The position numbers were made by a program, and so were the translations under genes. Shown here in pieces: positions 1-5,833 of a DNA stretch of 7,254 nucleotides (positions are counted from its first letter, which is position 1; the number at the start of each line of letters is the position of its first letter). A model generated the notes under the pieces. It was given only the letters and a program-made list of their open reading frames with translations, made no database searches and was not told the DNA's origin. Source of the stretch: Gammaproteobacteria bacterium (GTDB lineage Bacteria > Pseudomonadota > Gammaproteobacteria > Steroidobacterales > Rariloculaceae). The stretch lies in contig JAFGNC010000088.1 in NCBI GenBank assembly GCA_016927175.1, positions 1 through 7,254 of the forward strand. The letters are read 5' to 3'.

Positions 1-4
1 CGCG

Positions 5-25
5 CTCCTGGTGGGATGGGTTATA
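5..25 (-). promoter_or_regulatory. Putative extended -10 promoter and Shine-Dalgarno for a gene beyond the left edge
   Basis: Read on the minus strand, 25-20 is TATAAC, one mismatch from the sigma-70 -10 consensus. It is preceded by TGG, giving an extended -10 (TGn). About ten bases further on, 9-5 reads AGGAG, a good Shine-Dalgarno core, and the window then ends. Together these predict a minus-strand gene starting within roughly ten bases beyond position 1. No good -35 hexamer is visible. Inference from motifs only. Confidence 0.35.
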
Positions 26-152
26 CCATCGAGGTGCTGGGACCACCACCACGGCGCCGCAAGAGAACCGACAGGGGGGAGGACGCAAGGGAGAGCCTCA
101 ACGGCGCCTTTCGTCCGAACGGCCGAATCCCGAAGCTTCTGCGTGTCGCCGC

Positions 153-167
153 GATGTTTCGCACATC
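153..167. repeat. Perfect 5-bp inverted repeat with 5-base spacer
   Basis: GATGT (153-157) and ACATC (163-167) are perfect reverse complements around TTCGC. The overlapping GCGA/TCGC arms (151-154 and 159-162) give an alternative fold. It lies in the non-coding stretch upstream of the putative left-edge promoter, so it could be a small operator or a hairpin. A 5-bp arm is short enough to arise by chance. Confidence 0.25.
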
Positions 168-300
168 AAAGGATATGGCGCGTGCGCTTTCGCCGTCCGG
201 ATCACCGGCTTCAGGCAGCCTGTGCTCTTAGAAGCGGCGCCCGGAGAACCGCGCGGACGCTGTGCCGTGCCGCACTAGCATTCCGTAGCCGGAACACTGC

Positions 301-340
301 GCCGGCACGAACTGACGCGAGTCAGGTCCCGTGCGCCGGC
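301..340 (-). terminator. Possible factor-dependent terminator or stem structure at the stop of the small secreted-protein gene
   Basis: CTGAC (312-316) and GTCAG (321-325) form a 5-bp stem with a GCGA loop that spans the stop codon at 322-324. It is flanked by two copies of the self-complementary GCCGGC (301-306 and 335-340), which can pair around it. Those copies are part of a 9-base direct repeat, TGCGCCGGC (298-306 and 332-340). No T-tract follows on the minus strand, so this is not a classic intrinsic terminator. Confidence 0.25.
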
Positions 341-810
341 GGCTGCGGGCGATCGGGAAGCTCCGGCCGGTTGTCGGGCAGACTCGGCAGGTGGTCCGGA
401 ATCGGGAGATCCAGACCGGAATCTTCCGCGCCGCGGACGAAGTTCTCGCGGGCTTCGCGCGCCGCGGCGCCGATCTCGGCCCCGAGCTCGGTGCGTCGTT
501 CACGCATTTCCGCGGCCGTGTCCAGCCCCCTCTGGCGGGCATCGGCGGCGCGGGCCCTCGCTTCGGCGCGCCTGTCGGCGGCCTCGGCCCGGTTTTCATT
601 CGCGGTGGCCAGGCCGTACGTGCTGTTCTCGATGCCGGCCTGCGCGGCTGCCACCGGCAGAACTATCTGGCGCGTCAGGTCCGCGGCGTGCTCGGCGCCC
701 GCGGGCAGCAGCGTCATCGTGATGTCGAGGTCGTTGTCCTGTGCCAGCGCTGTCCCGCATTGGATCGACAGACCCAGGCACGCCGCCCCCCAAATTCGAA
801 CCCAAGCCAT
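322..810 (-). CDS. Small secreted helical protein with proline-rich tail, unknown function
   Basis: A 162-residue protein I do not recognise. Residues 1-24 look like a Sec signal peptide: a short basic start (Arg5), a hydrophobic core, and a likely cut after ALA-Q at 21-24, predicting a periplasmic or extracytoplasmic product. A short segment (about 28-52, with DITMTLLP and IVLP) follows. Residues 68-130 are rich in Ala, Arg and Glu with no proline and should form a long charged helix or coiled coil. The tail (about 134-160) carries repeated LP/RP dipeptides. The start at 810 is chosen over an in-frame ATG at 864 because AGGAG lies at 824-820, nine bases upstream, and the signal peptide begins there. 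It follows the TPR-barrel gene on the same strand after 118 bases, so co-expression is plausible. Overlapping frames on the other strand lack such features. Confidence 0.75.
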   Translation of the reverse strand: MAWVRIWGAACLGLSIQCGTALAQDNDLDITMTLLPAGAEHAADLTRQIVLPVAAAQAGIENSTYGLATANENRAEAADRRAEARARAADARQRGLDTAAEMRERRTELGAEIGAAAREARENFVRGAEDSGLDLPIPDHLPSLPDNRPELPDRPQPPAHGT

Positions 811-819
811 CGGTACGAT

Positions 820-824
820 CTCCT
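820..824 (-). promoter_or_regulatory. Shine-Dalgarno site that decides the start at 810
   Basis: The minus strand reads AGGAG here, nine bases before the ATG at 810-808. It is the clearest ribosome binding site in the window and places the start just ahead of the signal peptide, not at the longer in-frame ATG at 864. Confidence 0.6.
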
Positions 825-844
825 GTTCTTGTCCTGGCGCCGCC

Positions 845-899
845 CGGCTGTCGCAGCCGCCCATGCGCGCCTATTCCCATACACGCCCGGGGAAGCGTG
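845..899 (-). other. Two small stem-loops in the spacer between the TPR-barrel and secreted-protein genes
   Basis: CGGCTG (845-850) and CAGCCG (854-859) form a perfect 6-bp stem with a TCG loop. CACGC (882-886) and GCGTG (895-899) form a 5-bp stem around eight bases. Neither is followed by a T-run on the minus strand. They could be mRNA processing or partial-termination structures between two co-transcribed genes, or chance in GC-rich DNA. Confidence 0.3.
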
Positions 900-910
900 C
901 GGTTCCGGGA

Positions 911-916
911 ATTTTA
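911..916 (-). promoter_or_regulatory. -10-like hexamer upstream of the small secreted-protein gene
   Basis: The minus strand reads TAAAAT at 916-911, one mismatch from TATAAT, in the only AT-rich patch of the spacer and 12 bases past the stop of the upstream gene. No matching -35 is visible at 16-18 bases. It could give the small gene its own promoter. Weak evidence. Confidence 0.25.
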
Positions 917-928
917 CTTAAGACCGTC

Positions 929-2188
929 CTAGAACTGCTTGGTGAAGCCTAGCGCCATCCGGCTGCGATCGTATGCGAAGGTCTCCACATTGGAATCATT
1001 GCTGCCGATCGACAGTTCGCCGCCGATCTGCCACGCCTGGGGCAGGTTGCGCGTGACGCCGAGCGAGAGCTCGGTCAGGTTCTCGTCCCGCGCATCGAGG
1101 ATGTCGCCGTAGCGGCTGTCGCGCCAGGCGGCCTGCACGTCGGCGAGCCAGCGCGAATCGAAGTAATGCCGGTAACGCACGGACAGCCTGTCCCGGTCGG
1201 CCGAGACGTGCGAGCCGCGGCGATCGTTGTCCTCGCGCGCATAGGAGAGCGTCAGCCGGCCGTCCGCCATGTCCTGGTCGACGCGCAGCTCGAGCCAGTT
1301 CCGCGATCCGCCGAAGGCGGCGAAGCGGGCTTCTCCTTCGTCGATCTCGTCGTGCAGGACCCGGACGCCCAGGGTCGTCTGCGCGGACAGGCTGCGCTCC
1401 AGCCGCACGCCGACGCCGATCCGCTGCTCGAAAGCGTCGCCGTCGAGCGTCGTGTAGCTGATGTACGGCCCCGCCTCGGCGCCCCAGCTGCCCCAGTCCC
1501 ACTCGTAGGCGGCCGCGGCGCGCAGCACGCTCTGATCGAAGATCGACGCGTCCGCGTAGCGGACGGCATAGACGCTGCCGTCGAACCGGAAGCCGCCGTC
1601 CGACGACAGCGGCCCGCTGACCAGGCCCCACAGCTCGGTAAAACGGCTCTCGGCCGACTGGCCGTCCGGCAGCGGGATGTCCTCCGACAACAGCAGCACG
1701 TTGTCGTCGTGCCCGAGCCGGGCGTCTACCAGCGTCAGCCACTCCCTCGGCTCCTCGGGCGGCGCGAGCTCGAGCTGCCGGCGGGCCAGCGCCCGGATCG
1801 TCTCGTCCTCGCTGTTCTCGAACGCCTGCCGGAACAGCGACTGCGCCTCCGCGTCGCGCTGCTCTTTTTGCGCGACCAGGCCGAGGTTGTACTGCGCGAG
1901 CGCGCGCATCTCGGGGAAGCGCTCCGCGATGGCTTCGAACTCCGCCCGCGCGCTGCGCCAGTCGCCGAGCTTGTAATGGCAGACGCCGAGGTTGTAATGG
2001 ATCGCCGGGCCGTCGAGGCCGAGCTCCCGCGCTGCCAGGAAGTGCGTCAGCGCGGTATCGAACTCCTCGGACGAGAACGCCGCCGCGCCGGCGGCAAACG
2101 CGTCGCTCGAGGAAGACTCGCCGACGGCGAAAGCCGGCGCCGCGGTCACGAAGTACGTCGCTATCGCGAGGTAGGCAGCAATACGCAT
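929..2188 (-). CDS. Exported TPR-repeat protein with C-terminal outer-membrane beta-barrel
   Basis: A 419-residue protein. Residues 1-21 form a signal peptide with a likely cut after AFA. Residues 28-128 hold about three tandem TPR-like repeats with the usual Leu/Gly/Ala/Tyr pattern (for example HYNLGVCHYKLGDW at 64-77 and QYNLGLVAQ at 99-107). From about 150 to the end, alternating polar/aromatic strands fit an outer-membrane barrel. It opens with a LGHDDNV motif (158-164), resembling the GYDxNV strand common in TPR-barrel proteins, and ends in phenylalanine, the typical recognition residue for outer-membrane assembly. A periplasmic TPR domain followed by a barrel is the architecture of Slam (DUF560) and of polysaccharide exporters such as PelB and BcsC. 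This protein is shorter than those, so I assign the architecture, not a named family. The start codon precedes the signal peptide directly. It lies upstream of the small secreted protein, which could be a partner or cargo (inference). Confidence 0.85.
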   Translation of the reverse strand: MRIAAYLAIATYFVTAAPAFAVGESSSSDAFAAGAAAFSSEEFDTALTHFLAARELGLDGPAIHYNLGVCHYKLGDWRSARAEFEAIAERFPEMRALAQYNLGLVAQKEQRDAEAQSLFRQAFENSEDETIRALARRQLELAPPEEPREWLTLVDARLGHDDNVLLLSEDIPLPDGQSAESRFTELWGLVSGPLSSDGGFRFDGSVYAVRYADASIFDQSVLRAAAAYEWDWGSWGAEAGPYISYTTLDGDAFEQRIGVGVRLERSLSAQTTLGVRVLHDEIDEGEARFAAFGGSRNWLELRVDQDMADGRLTLSYAREDNDRRGSHVSADRDRLSVRYRHYFDSRWLADVQAAWRDSRYGDILDARDENLTELSLGVTRNLPQAWQIGGELSIGSNDSNVETFAYDRSRMALGFTKQF

Positions 2189-2230
2189 CGCCCCAATTTC
2201 CCCTGTCCATGATCCCGGGCGGTAGGAAAT

Positions 2231-2236
2231 AGTTTA
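2231..2236 (-). promoter_or_regulatory. Weak -10-like element upstream of the TPR-barrel gene
   Basis: The minus strand reads TAAACT at 2236-2231 (four of six matches to TATAAT), within a local AT-rich patch and about 42 bases before the start at 2188. No -35 hexamer is visible in the GC-rich DNA upstream. The spacer 2189-2349 holds no gene. It has an imperfect GC-rich inverted repeat around 2259-2280 and nothing else that I can support. Confidence 0.25.
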
Positions 2237-2349
2237 CTCGGCTACGCGGCCGGCGCGCGCGGTACGGGCCCCTACGCCGCGAAAGCCGCGCCGCGCCTTG
2301 TCGCAGATCGCACACAACCCATGCAAACTGCGGGCCGCCGCGGGCGCCG

Positions 2350-2601
2350 TCACCGAAGCCGCTCGAGCGCGGCTTGCGCCCTGCGCACGGCAGCCTCGCG
2401 GTTGCCCCGCGGCGGATCGGCGGCGAGGTGACGCAGCACCGCGCGCACGGTGTCCCGCACCTCGCCCGGCGGCAGGCTCTGGTGCAGATCCGGCGTCAGC
2501 TCGGCCGTCGCCTCCTCGACGCAGGCACCGCGATCGAACGCCTCGACGGCTTCGCCGAAGAGCCGCTTCACTCGAGCCGCACCCTCTTCCATGTCCCGCA
2601 T
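2350..2601 (-). CDS. Small hypothetical protein, soluble and helical
   Basis: An unrecognised product of 83 residues with the chosen start. There is no signal peptide or membrane segment. It is rich in Glu, Arg and Ala with regular hydrophobic spacing, suggesting two or three helices, and has a single Cys. Its codons end mostly in G or C, like the firm genes. The start is uncertain: the same frame is open to a GTG at 2706 and has an ATG at 2679. I prefer the ATG at 2601 (or 2592) because the upstream part uses codons such as CTA and CAA that are unusual here, contains a palindrome and hairpin, and carries a TACAAT -10-like hexamer (2633-2628) that would put transcription start near 2621. The preferred start also leaves room for a divergent promoter with the diiron gene. 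The gene could still be spurious. Confidence 0.5.
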   Translation of the reverse strand: MRDMEEGAARVKRLFGEAVEAFDRGACVEEATAELTPDLHQSLPPGEVRDTVRAVLRHLAADPPRGNREAAVRRAQAALERLR

Positions 2602-2626
2602 CGCCCGCTCGACCGCGTTCGGCGGG

Positions 2627-2633
2627 TATTGTA
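2627..2633. promoter_or_regulatory. Possible overlapping divergent -10 elements
   Basis: TATTGT on the plus strand (2627-2632, four of six matches to TATAAT) overlaps TACAAT on the minus strand (2633-2628, five of six). One AT-rich patch in a GC-rich spacer could therefore serve both the plus-strand diiron gene and the minus-strand small gene. -35 elements are not recognisable for either direction. Confidence 0.35.
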
Positions 2634-2637
2634 GACG

Positions 2638-2664
2638 GGCCGGCCGGCCGATACGCTTCGGCCG
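2638..2664. repeat. Palindrome and adjoining 7-bp hairpin in the divergent spacer
   Basis: 2638-2649 is a perfect 12-bp palindrome made of three GGCC units. Overlapping it, CGGCCGA (2645-2651) and TCGGCCG (2658-2664) form a perfect 7-bp stem with a six-base TACGCT loop. In the plus-strand transcript this would lie in the leader of the diiron gene. It may be an operator or leader structure. GC richness raises the chance expectation. Confidence 0.35.
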
Positions 2665-2692
2665 ACCCTCCGTGCCCATGGCCGCGCGCCGA

Positions 2693-2710
2693 GACACCGA
2701 CGACACCGAC
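2693..2710 (+). repeat. Tandem 9-bp repeat directly before the diiron gene start
   Basis: GACACCGAC occurs twice in tandem (2693-2701 and 2702-2710), ending one base before the ATG at 2712. It occupies the position where a Shine-Dalgarno sequence would be expected, and none is visible. It may be a slippage-prone element or, less likely, part of a translational enhancer. Confidence 0.5.
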
Positions 2711-2711
2711 G

Positions 2712-3365
2712 ATGGAATCCTGGCTGGATCTTGCGCTCGAGCGCTTCGACGAAGAGAACGACCCGCTCGTGCTCAGGACGCGCTCCGTGCTCGCGCGCGT
2801 CGTGCCGGACGCGCCGCTGCACGCGCGGCTGATCAACACGCTGTCGATGCTCGAGCACATGGGCAGCCACAAGATCATGGCGACGCAGCACTCGGCGGGC
2901 ATCGACCAGCCGACGCTGAAGCATGTCGCCGAGGAAGCGCACCACGCCTGGTTCATGAAGCGGCAGGCCGAGAAGACGGCGGAGCGTCCGCTCGAATACG
3001 TCCCCGCGGATCTGCTCGCGCCGGCCTCCGCGCGCATGTACTTCCAGCGCCTCGAGTCGGCCATGACGCGGACGCTCGGGCGGCAGAAGAGCCTGCGCGC
3101 CGTCTACCTTTATATGTCGATGATCGTCGAGTTCCGGGCGCTGTGGTTCTACCGGTTGTACCAGCAGGCGCTGAAGCGGGCCGGGCACCCGATGTCGCTG
3201 AGGCGCGTGCTCGGCGAGGAGCAGAGCCACCTGGCGGACATCGCGAACCGGCTCGACATGGCGGGCGAGCTGAGCGACGCGCGCGCCGCGGAATTTCTCG
3301 CGGCGGAGCGCCGGCTCTACGAGCGCCTGCTCGGCGCGATGCAGAGGGCGGCCGCCGCGGCGTAA
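2712..3365 (+). CDS. Ferritin-like diiron-type protein, uncharacterised
   Basis: A 217-residue soluble, helical protein without a signal peptide. It carries the ligand pattern of four-helix-bundle diiron carboxylate proteins: Glu48 (LEHMGSH), Glu75-x2-His78 (AEEAHHAW), Glu140 (IVEFRALWFY) and Glu170-x2-His173 (GEEQSHLAD). The Glu to ExxH distances are 27 and 30 residues in the two halves, as expected for a pseudo-twofold bundle. Diiron proteins of this fold include ferritins, rubrerythrins and oxygenases. The rubredoxin-like CxxC part of rubrerythrin is absent, so iron-dependent oxidase, oxygenase or peroxide-handling activity are all possible and the substrate cannot be read. The start at 2712 is chosen because the open frame upstream holds no other ATG or GTG close by and its codons do not look coding; no clear ribosome site is seen. 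It is the only plus-strand gene here and ends 65 bases from the convergent DUF5916 gene. Confidence 0.85.
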   Translation: MESWLDLALERFDEENDPLVLRTRSVLARVVPDAPLHARLINTLSMLEHMGSHKIMATQHSAGIDQPTLKHVAEEAHHAWFMKRQAEKTAERPLEYVPADLLAPASARMYFQRLESAMTRTLGRQKSLRAVYLYMSMIVEFRALWFYRLYQQALKRAGHPMSLRRVLGEEQSHLADIANRLDMAGELSDARAAEFLAAERRLYERLLGAMQRAAAAA

Positions 3366-3430
3366 CCGGCGGAGCCGTCCCGCGGCGGCCTGGAGCGCCG
3401 ACGCGTGTTCCTCGCGCCGTTCGAGCGCCG

Positions 3431-5758
3431 TCAGAACCTGAACGTATAGCTGAACTTGACGGTCGCGTCCGAGAATTGCGAGTGGAAGCGGTCGTCCTCG
3501 TCGAAGTCCTGCAGGTTGTGGTTGATCACGAAGTAGATCTCGCGCCCGGCCTCCGGGATCCAGTGCAGGCGCGAGTTGATGCCGATCGTGTCGCTGACGT
3601 TGTCGTACTGAATCAGGTTCACCCACGACAGCGTCGACGAGAACACGACGTCGAGGCTCGTCGAGAACAGCCGCGTCGTGAAGTCGCCCTGCGGCAGCTC
3701 GACGTAGTTGATGTTGTAGCCGATGTTGGTCCGGAAACGCGGCGACGGCGTCCACGTGAACGCGCCGAAGATCCGGTCGCGCGTGCCTCCGTAGAAATCG
3801 CCGTCGATGTACGCGATGCGCCCCGACACCTTGCGGAAGCCGGAGCCCTGGATCTCGATCCCGAGATCGTGAAACGAGTACTCGCCGACGGGTATCACGA
3901 TGCCGGGCGAGATCTCGAAGGGGCGGTCGAGCACTTCTTTCTCGATGTTCGAGCGGATGAACAGCACGTCGCCCGTCCGGTTCGTCAGCTCGATCGGGGT
4001 CACGCCGATCGACTGCGACTGCAGGCCGCCGTCGATGACCTCGATGCGCTGCCAGTCGAGCCCGGCGTAGATCGACTGGAAGTAGCCGCCGCTCGGCCGG
4101 TGCGTGTACGCGACGTGGCCCGAAACGTCCTCGACGTTGCGGCGGCTGACGAAGCCGAGCGCGGGATTGAAGTTGCGCTCGAAGCGGCGGAACTCGACGC
4201 CACCGCGGATGCCGGCGTTGCTCGGCACGGAGACGCCGGCGCCGAAAGCGCTGCCTTGGCCGCCGTAGTCACCGCCGCCGAAGCCGTCGCCGCCGTCGAG
4301 ATCGTCCGGGTCGCGCCGTTCCGTGTCGGACTGCTGATACCAGCCGTAGGCCTCGAGCGTATGGCCGCCGGCGAGGCGCGAGTTGCGGTACAGAAAATCG
4401 ACGCCCGCCGTCGAGTTCTCGAGGTCCGAGGTGGGATCGCCTTCCGTCGCGATGATGCCGACCGTCGACTCGCCGACGATGTTCGCTTTCGCGCGGACCA
4501 CGGAAAGGTTGTCCGCCGCGACGTTGCCGAACTCGTCCTGCCGGATCGACAGCGCCCCGATCTCCCACGGGCCGACGCGGCCGCTGATCTTGCCGCCGAC
4601 GTCGAGGTCGACGACGTCCCCCGTGGGGGACAGGCCGATGCGCCGCGAGAAGAACGGCCGCCCGTTCTGCCGCTCGGCGTTGCTGATCGAGCCGTTACCG
4701 TTCTGTGCCCCGATGCGGCCGAACTCGAAGATGTCCGATTCGCGCAGGAAGAAGTCGCGCTTCTCGGGGAAGAACAGGTTGAAGCGCGTCAGGTTGACCT
4801 GCCGGTCGTCGACCTCGGTCGCCGAGAAGTCCGTGTTGACGGTCAGCGCGGCGTTGAGGCCCGGCGTCAGCTTGTAGAACACGTCGAGCGACGGCCGGAA
4901 GTCCGAGTCGTCGCTGCCGGGATCGAAAGCCCGCGCCTCGCTGTAGCTTGCCGTCGGCACGATGTCGAGGCCGAGGCCCTGATTGATGTTCTCGAAGCCG
5001 ATCGCGCGGCCGGCGACGCTCGGGTCCCAGCGCCGGTTGCGCGTCGACCACGCGATGTCCTCGTTCTTGCGCTGCACGCTGCGGGAGAAATTCAGGCCCC
5101 ACGTGTCCGTGTTCGGATCGAACGACAGGGTCTTGTACGGGATGCGGTACTCGGCGATCCAGCCGGCGTCGAAGCGGCCCGCGGCCGCCTGCCAGATGCC
5201 GTCCCAGTCCGCATAAAACTCCGACACGTTGCGGTAGACGCCGTCGAAACGGACGCTGTGCGGATTCAGGCCGAAGAAATAGCCGCCGCGGCGCGTGTTG
5301 AACGGATCGATCGTGACGAACAGCGTGTCGTCGCCGGTGATGTTGCCGCCCTGGCGCATGACGTTCGCCGTGATCAGATCGGGATCCGTGTCGTAAAGCC
5401 GCGCGCCGACGTACAGCGCGTCGTCGTCGTAAAGCAGGTAGATCTCCGTGCGCTCGAACGGCTCCGCGTACTCGACCGGATTGACCTGGTGCAGGTCGTC
5501 GACCAGCGCGGCGCTCTGCCACACGTCCTCGTCGAGCACGCCGTCTATGACCGGCGGCTCGATGGCGCGCACCATCCGCACGGATTTCTGGCCCGGATCG
5601 CGAAGCCCGACAGGGGCTTCCGTTGGCGCCGGAGAAGGCTGCCGCGCCGGCTGCAGCGGCTCCGGCGTCTGCGCCTCCGGTGTCTGCGCCTCCGGCGGCT
5701 GGGCCCACGCGCAGGCCGCGACGAGGAAAAGGGCGGGTATCAGGTGCCGGACATGCAT
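3431..5758 (-). CDS. CBM9-like/DUF5916 outer-membrane beta-barrel protein
   Basis: A 775-residue exported protein. Residues 1-19 are a signal peptide, most likely cut after AWA; VAAC (13-16) is a relaxed lipobox, so lipidation at Cys16 is a minor alternative. A proline-rich linker (20-56) contains the pentapeptide repeat AQxPE. Residues about 64-235 match the CBM9-like domain often found in this family, with PPVIDGVLDEDVW at 68-80. From about 260 the sequence is DUF5916, with the hallmark NLFFPEKRDFFLRES at 327-341 and many alternating strands. It ends YTFRF, a typical outer-membrane barrel terminus. A glycine-rich loop lies at 488-502. The family is common in Gram-negative bacteria and is sometimes named carbohydrate-binding or hydrolase, but its role is unproven; binding or uptake of a glycan or other surface substrate is inference. 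The start at 5758 has no strong ribosome site but directly precedes the signal peptide. It lies 140 bases downstream of the HpaB-like gene. Confidence 0.92.
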   Translation of the reverse strand: MHVRHLIPALFLVAACAWAQPPEAQTPEAQTPEPLQPARQPSPAPTEAPVGLRDPGQKSVRMVRAIEPPVIDGVLDEDVWQSAALVDDLHQVNPVEYAEPFERTEIYLLYDDDALYVGARLYDTDPDLITANVMRQGGNITGDDTLFVTIDPFNTRRGGYFFGLNPHSVRFDGVYRNVSEFYADWDGIWQAAAGRFDAGWIAEYRIPYKTLSFDPNTDTWGLNFSRSVQRKNEDIAWSTRNRRWDPSVAGRAIGFENINQGLGLDIVPTASYSEARAFDPGSDDSDFRPSLDVFYKLTPGLNAALTVNTDFSATEVDDRQVNLTRFNLFFPEKRDFFLRESDIFEFGRIGAQNGNGSISNAERQNGRPFFSRRIGLSPTGDVVDLDVGGKISGRVGPWEIGALSIRQDEFGNVAADNLSVVRAKANIVGESTVGIIATEGDPTSDLENSTAGVDFLYRNSRLAGGHTLEAYGWYQQSDTERRDPDDLDGGDGFGGGDYGGQGSAFGAGVSVPSNAGIRGGVEFRRFERNFNPALGFVSRRNVEDVSGHVAYTHRPSGGYFQSIYAGLDWQRIEVIDGGLQSQSIGVTPIELTNRTGDVLFIRSNIEKEVLDRPFEISPGIVIPVGEYSFHDLGIEIQGSGFRKVSGRIAYIDGDFYGGTRDRIFGAFTWTPSPRFRTNIGYNINYVELPQGDFTTRLFSTSLDVVFSSTLSWVNLIQYDNVSDTIGINSRLHWIPEAGREIYFVINHNLQDFDEDDRFHSQFSDATVKFSYTFRF
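5661..5705 (-). repeat. Three-copy 15-bp repeat encoding AQxPE
   Basis: Three in-frame 15-base units (5661-5675, 5676-5690 and 5691-5705) encode AQPPE, AQTPE, AQTPE just after the signal peptide of the DUF5916 protein. The first two units on the plus strand differ at one base. Copy-number change would lengthen or shorten the linker by five residues without breaking the frame. Confidence 0.8.
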
Positions 5759-5794
5759 TCGGTGGTCGATCGGGCGTGACGACGAAACGGCGCG

Positions 5795-5800
5795 ACTCTA
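5795..5800 (-). promoter_or_regulatory. Weak -10-like element before the DUF5916 gene
   Basis: The minus strand reads TAGAGT at 5800-5795 (four of six matches to TATAAT), about 36 bases before the start at 5758. No -35 element stands out. It would make the DUF5916 gene independent of the HpaB-like gene. Weak evidence. Confidence 0.22.
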
Positions 5801-5806
5801 CCGTGC

Positions 5807-5833
5807 CCCGCCTTCGACCGGTACCGCGGCGGG
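5807..5833 (-). terminator. Possible stem-loop between the HpaB-like and DUF5916 genes
   Basis: CCCGCC (5807-5812) and GGCGGG (5828-5833) can pair as a 6-bp stem around 15 bases that contain the palindrome CGGTACCG (5819-5826). It lies about 65 bases past the HpaB-like stop. No T-run follows on the minus strand, so it is at best a factor-dependent or processing structure. Confidence 0.25.

Larger units (their letters stand above)
1..321. other. Intergenic region, no convincing gene
   Basis: This stretch lies downstream of the minus-strand gene that stops at 322. The plus frame running from the left edge to a stop at 229-231 is open, but its third codon positions are mixed, unlike the strongly G/C-ending codons of the real genes here, and its arginine/proline/serine-rich product shows no domain. 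I treat it as non-coding. It contains several short inverted repeats, including 15-30, 153-167 and 281-294, and a promoter/ribosome-site-like arrangement at its left end. No tRNA or other structured RNA was recognised. Confidence 0.6.

Noticed and set aside
16..231. Short plus-strand frame open from the left edge, possibly the tail of a gene
   Set aside because: Third codon positions are mixed, the product has no recognisable pattern, and the overlapping minus-strand promoter-like element suggests a spacer.
11..952. Plus-strand frame of 313 codons across the left region
   Set aside because: The product is low-complexity Arg/Ser/Ala-rich and lies opposite the secreted-protein gene, which has a signal peptide and a well-placed ribosome site.
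2298..2711. N-terminal extension of the diiron protein by up to 138 codons
   Set aside because: The extension is Pro/Arg/Ala-rich without structure and covers the divergent spacer and the opposite-strand small gene; the ferritin-like pattern starts at the ATG at 2712.
3366..3430. Bidirectional terminator between the convergent diiron and DUF5916 genes
   Set aside because: The 65-base spacer has a direct repeat (GAGCGCCG at 3393-3400 and 3423-3430) but no convincing inverted repeat and no T-run on either strand.
2568..3755. Minus-strand frame of 395 codons antisense to the diiron gene
   Set aside because: It runs across the 3' ends of two convergent genes with better evidence, and its Arg/His/Leu/Gln-rich product is typical of an antisense shadow.
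5711..5758. DUF5916 protein as a lipoprotein through Cys16
   Set aside because: VAAC is only a relaxed lipobox, and integral barrel proteins are normally processed by signal peptidase I; AWA before Gln20 is a better cleavage site. Kept as a minor alternative in the gene entry.
2450..5779. A plus-strand frame open for over 1,100 codons, antisense to the DUF5916 gene
   Set aside because: Long antisense frames are expected opposite genes with G/C-ending codons. Its Arg/Val/Ala/Asp-rich product shows no domain, whereas the minus strand encodes a clear family protein with a signal peptide and barrel terminus.
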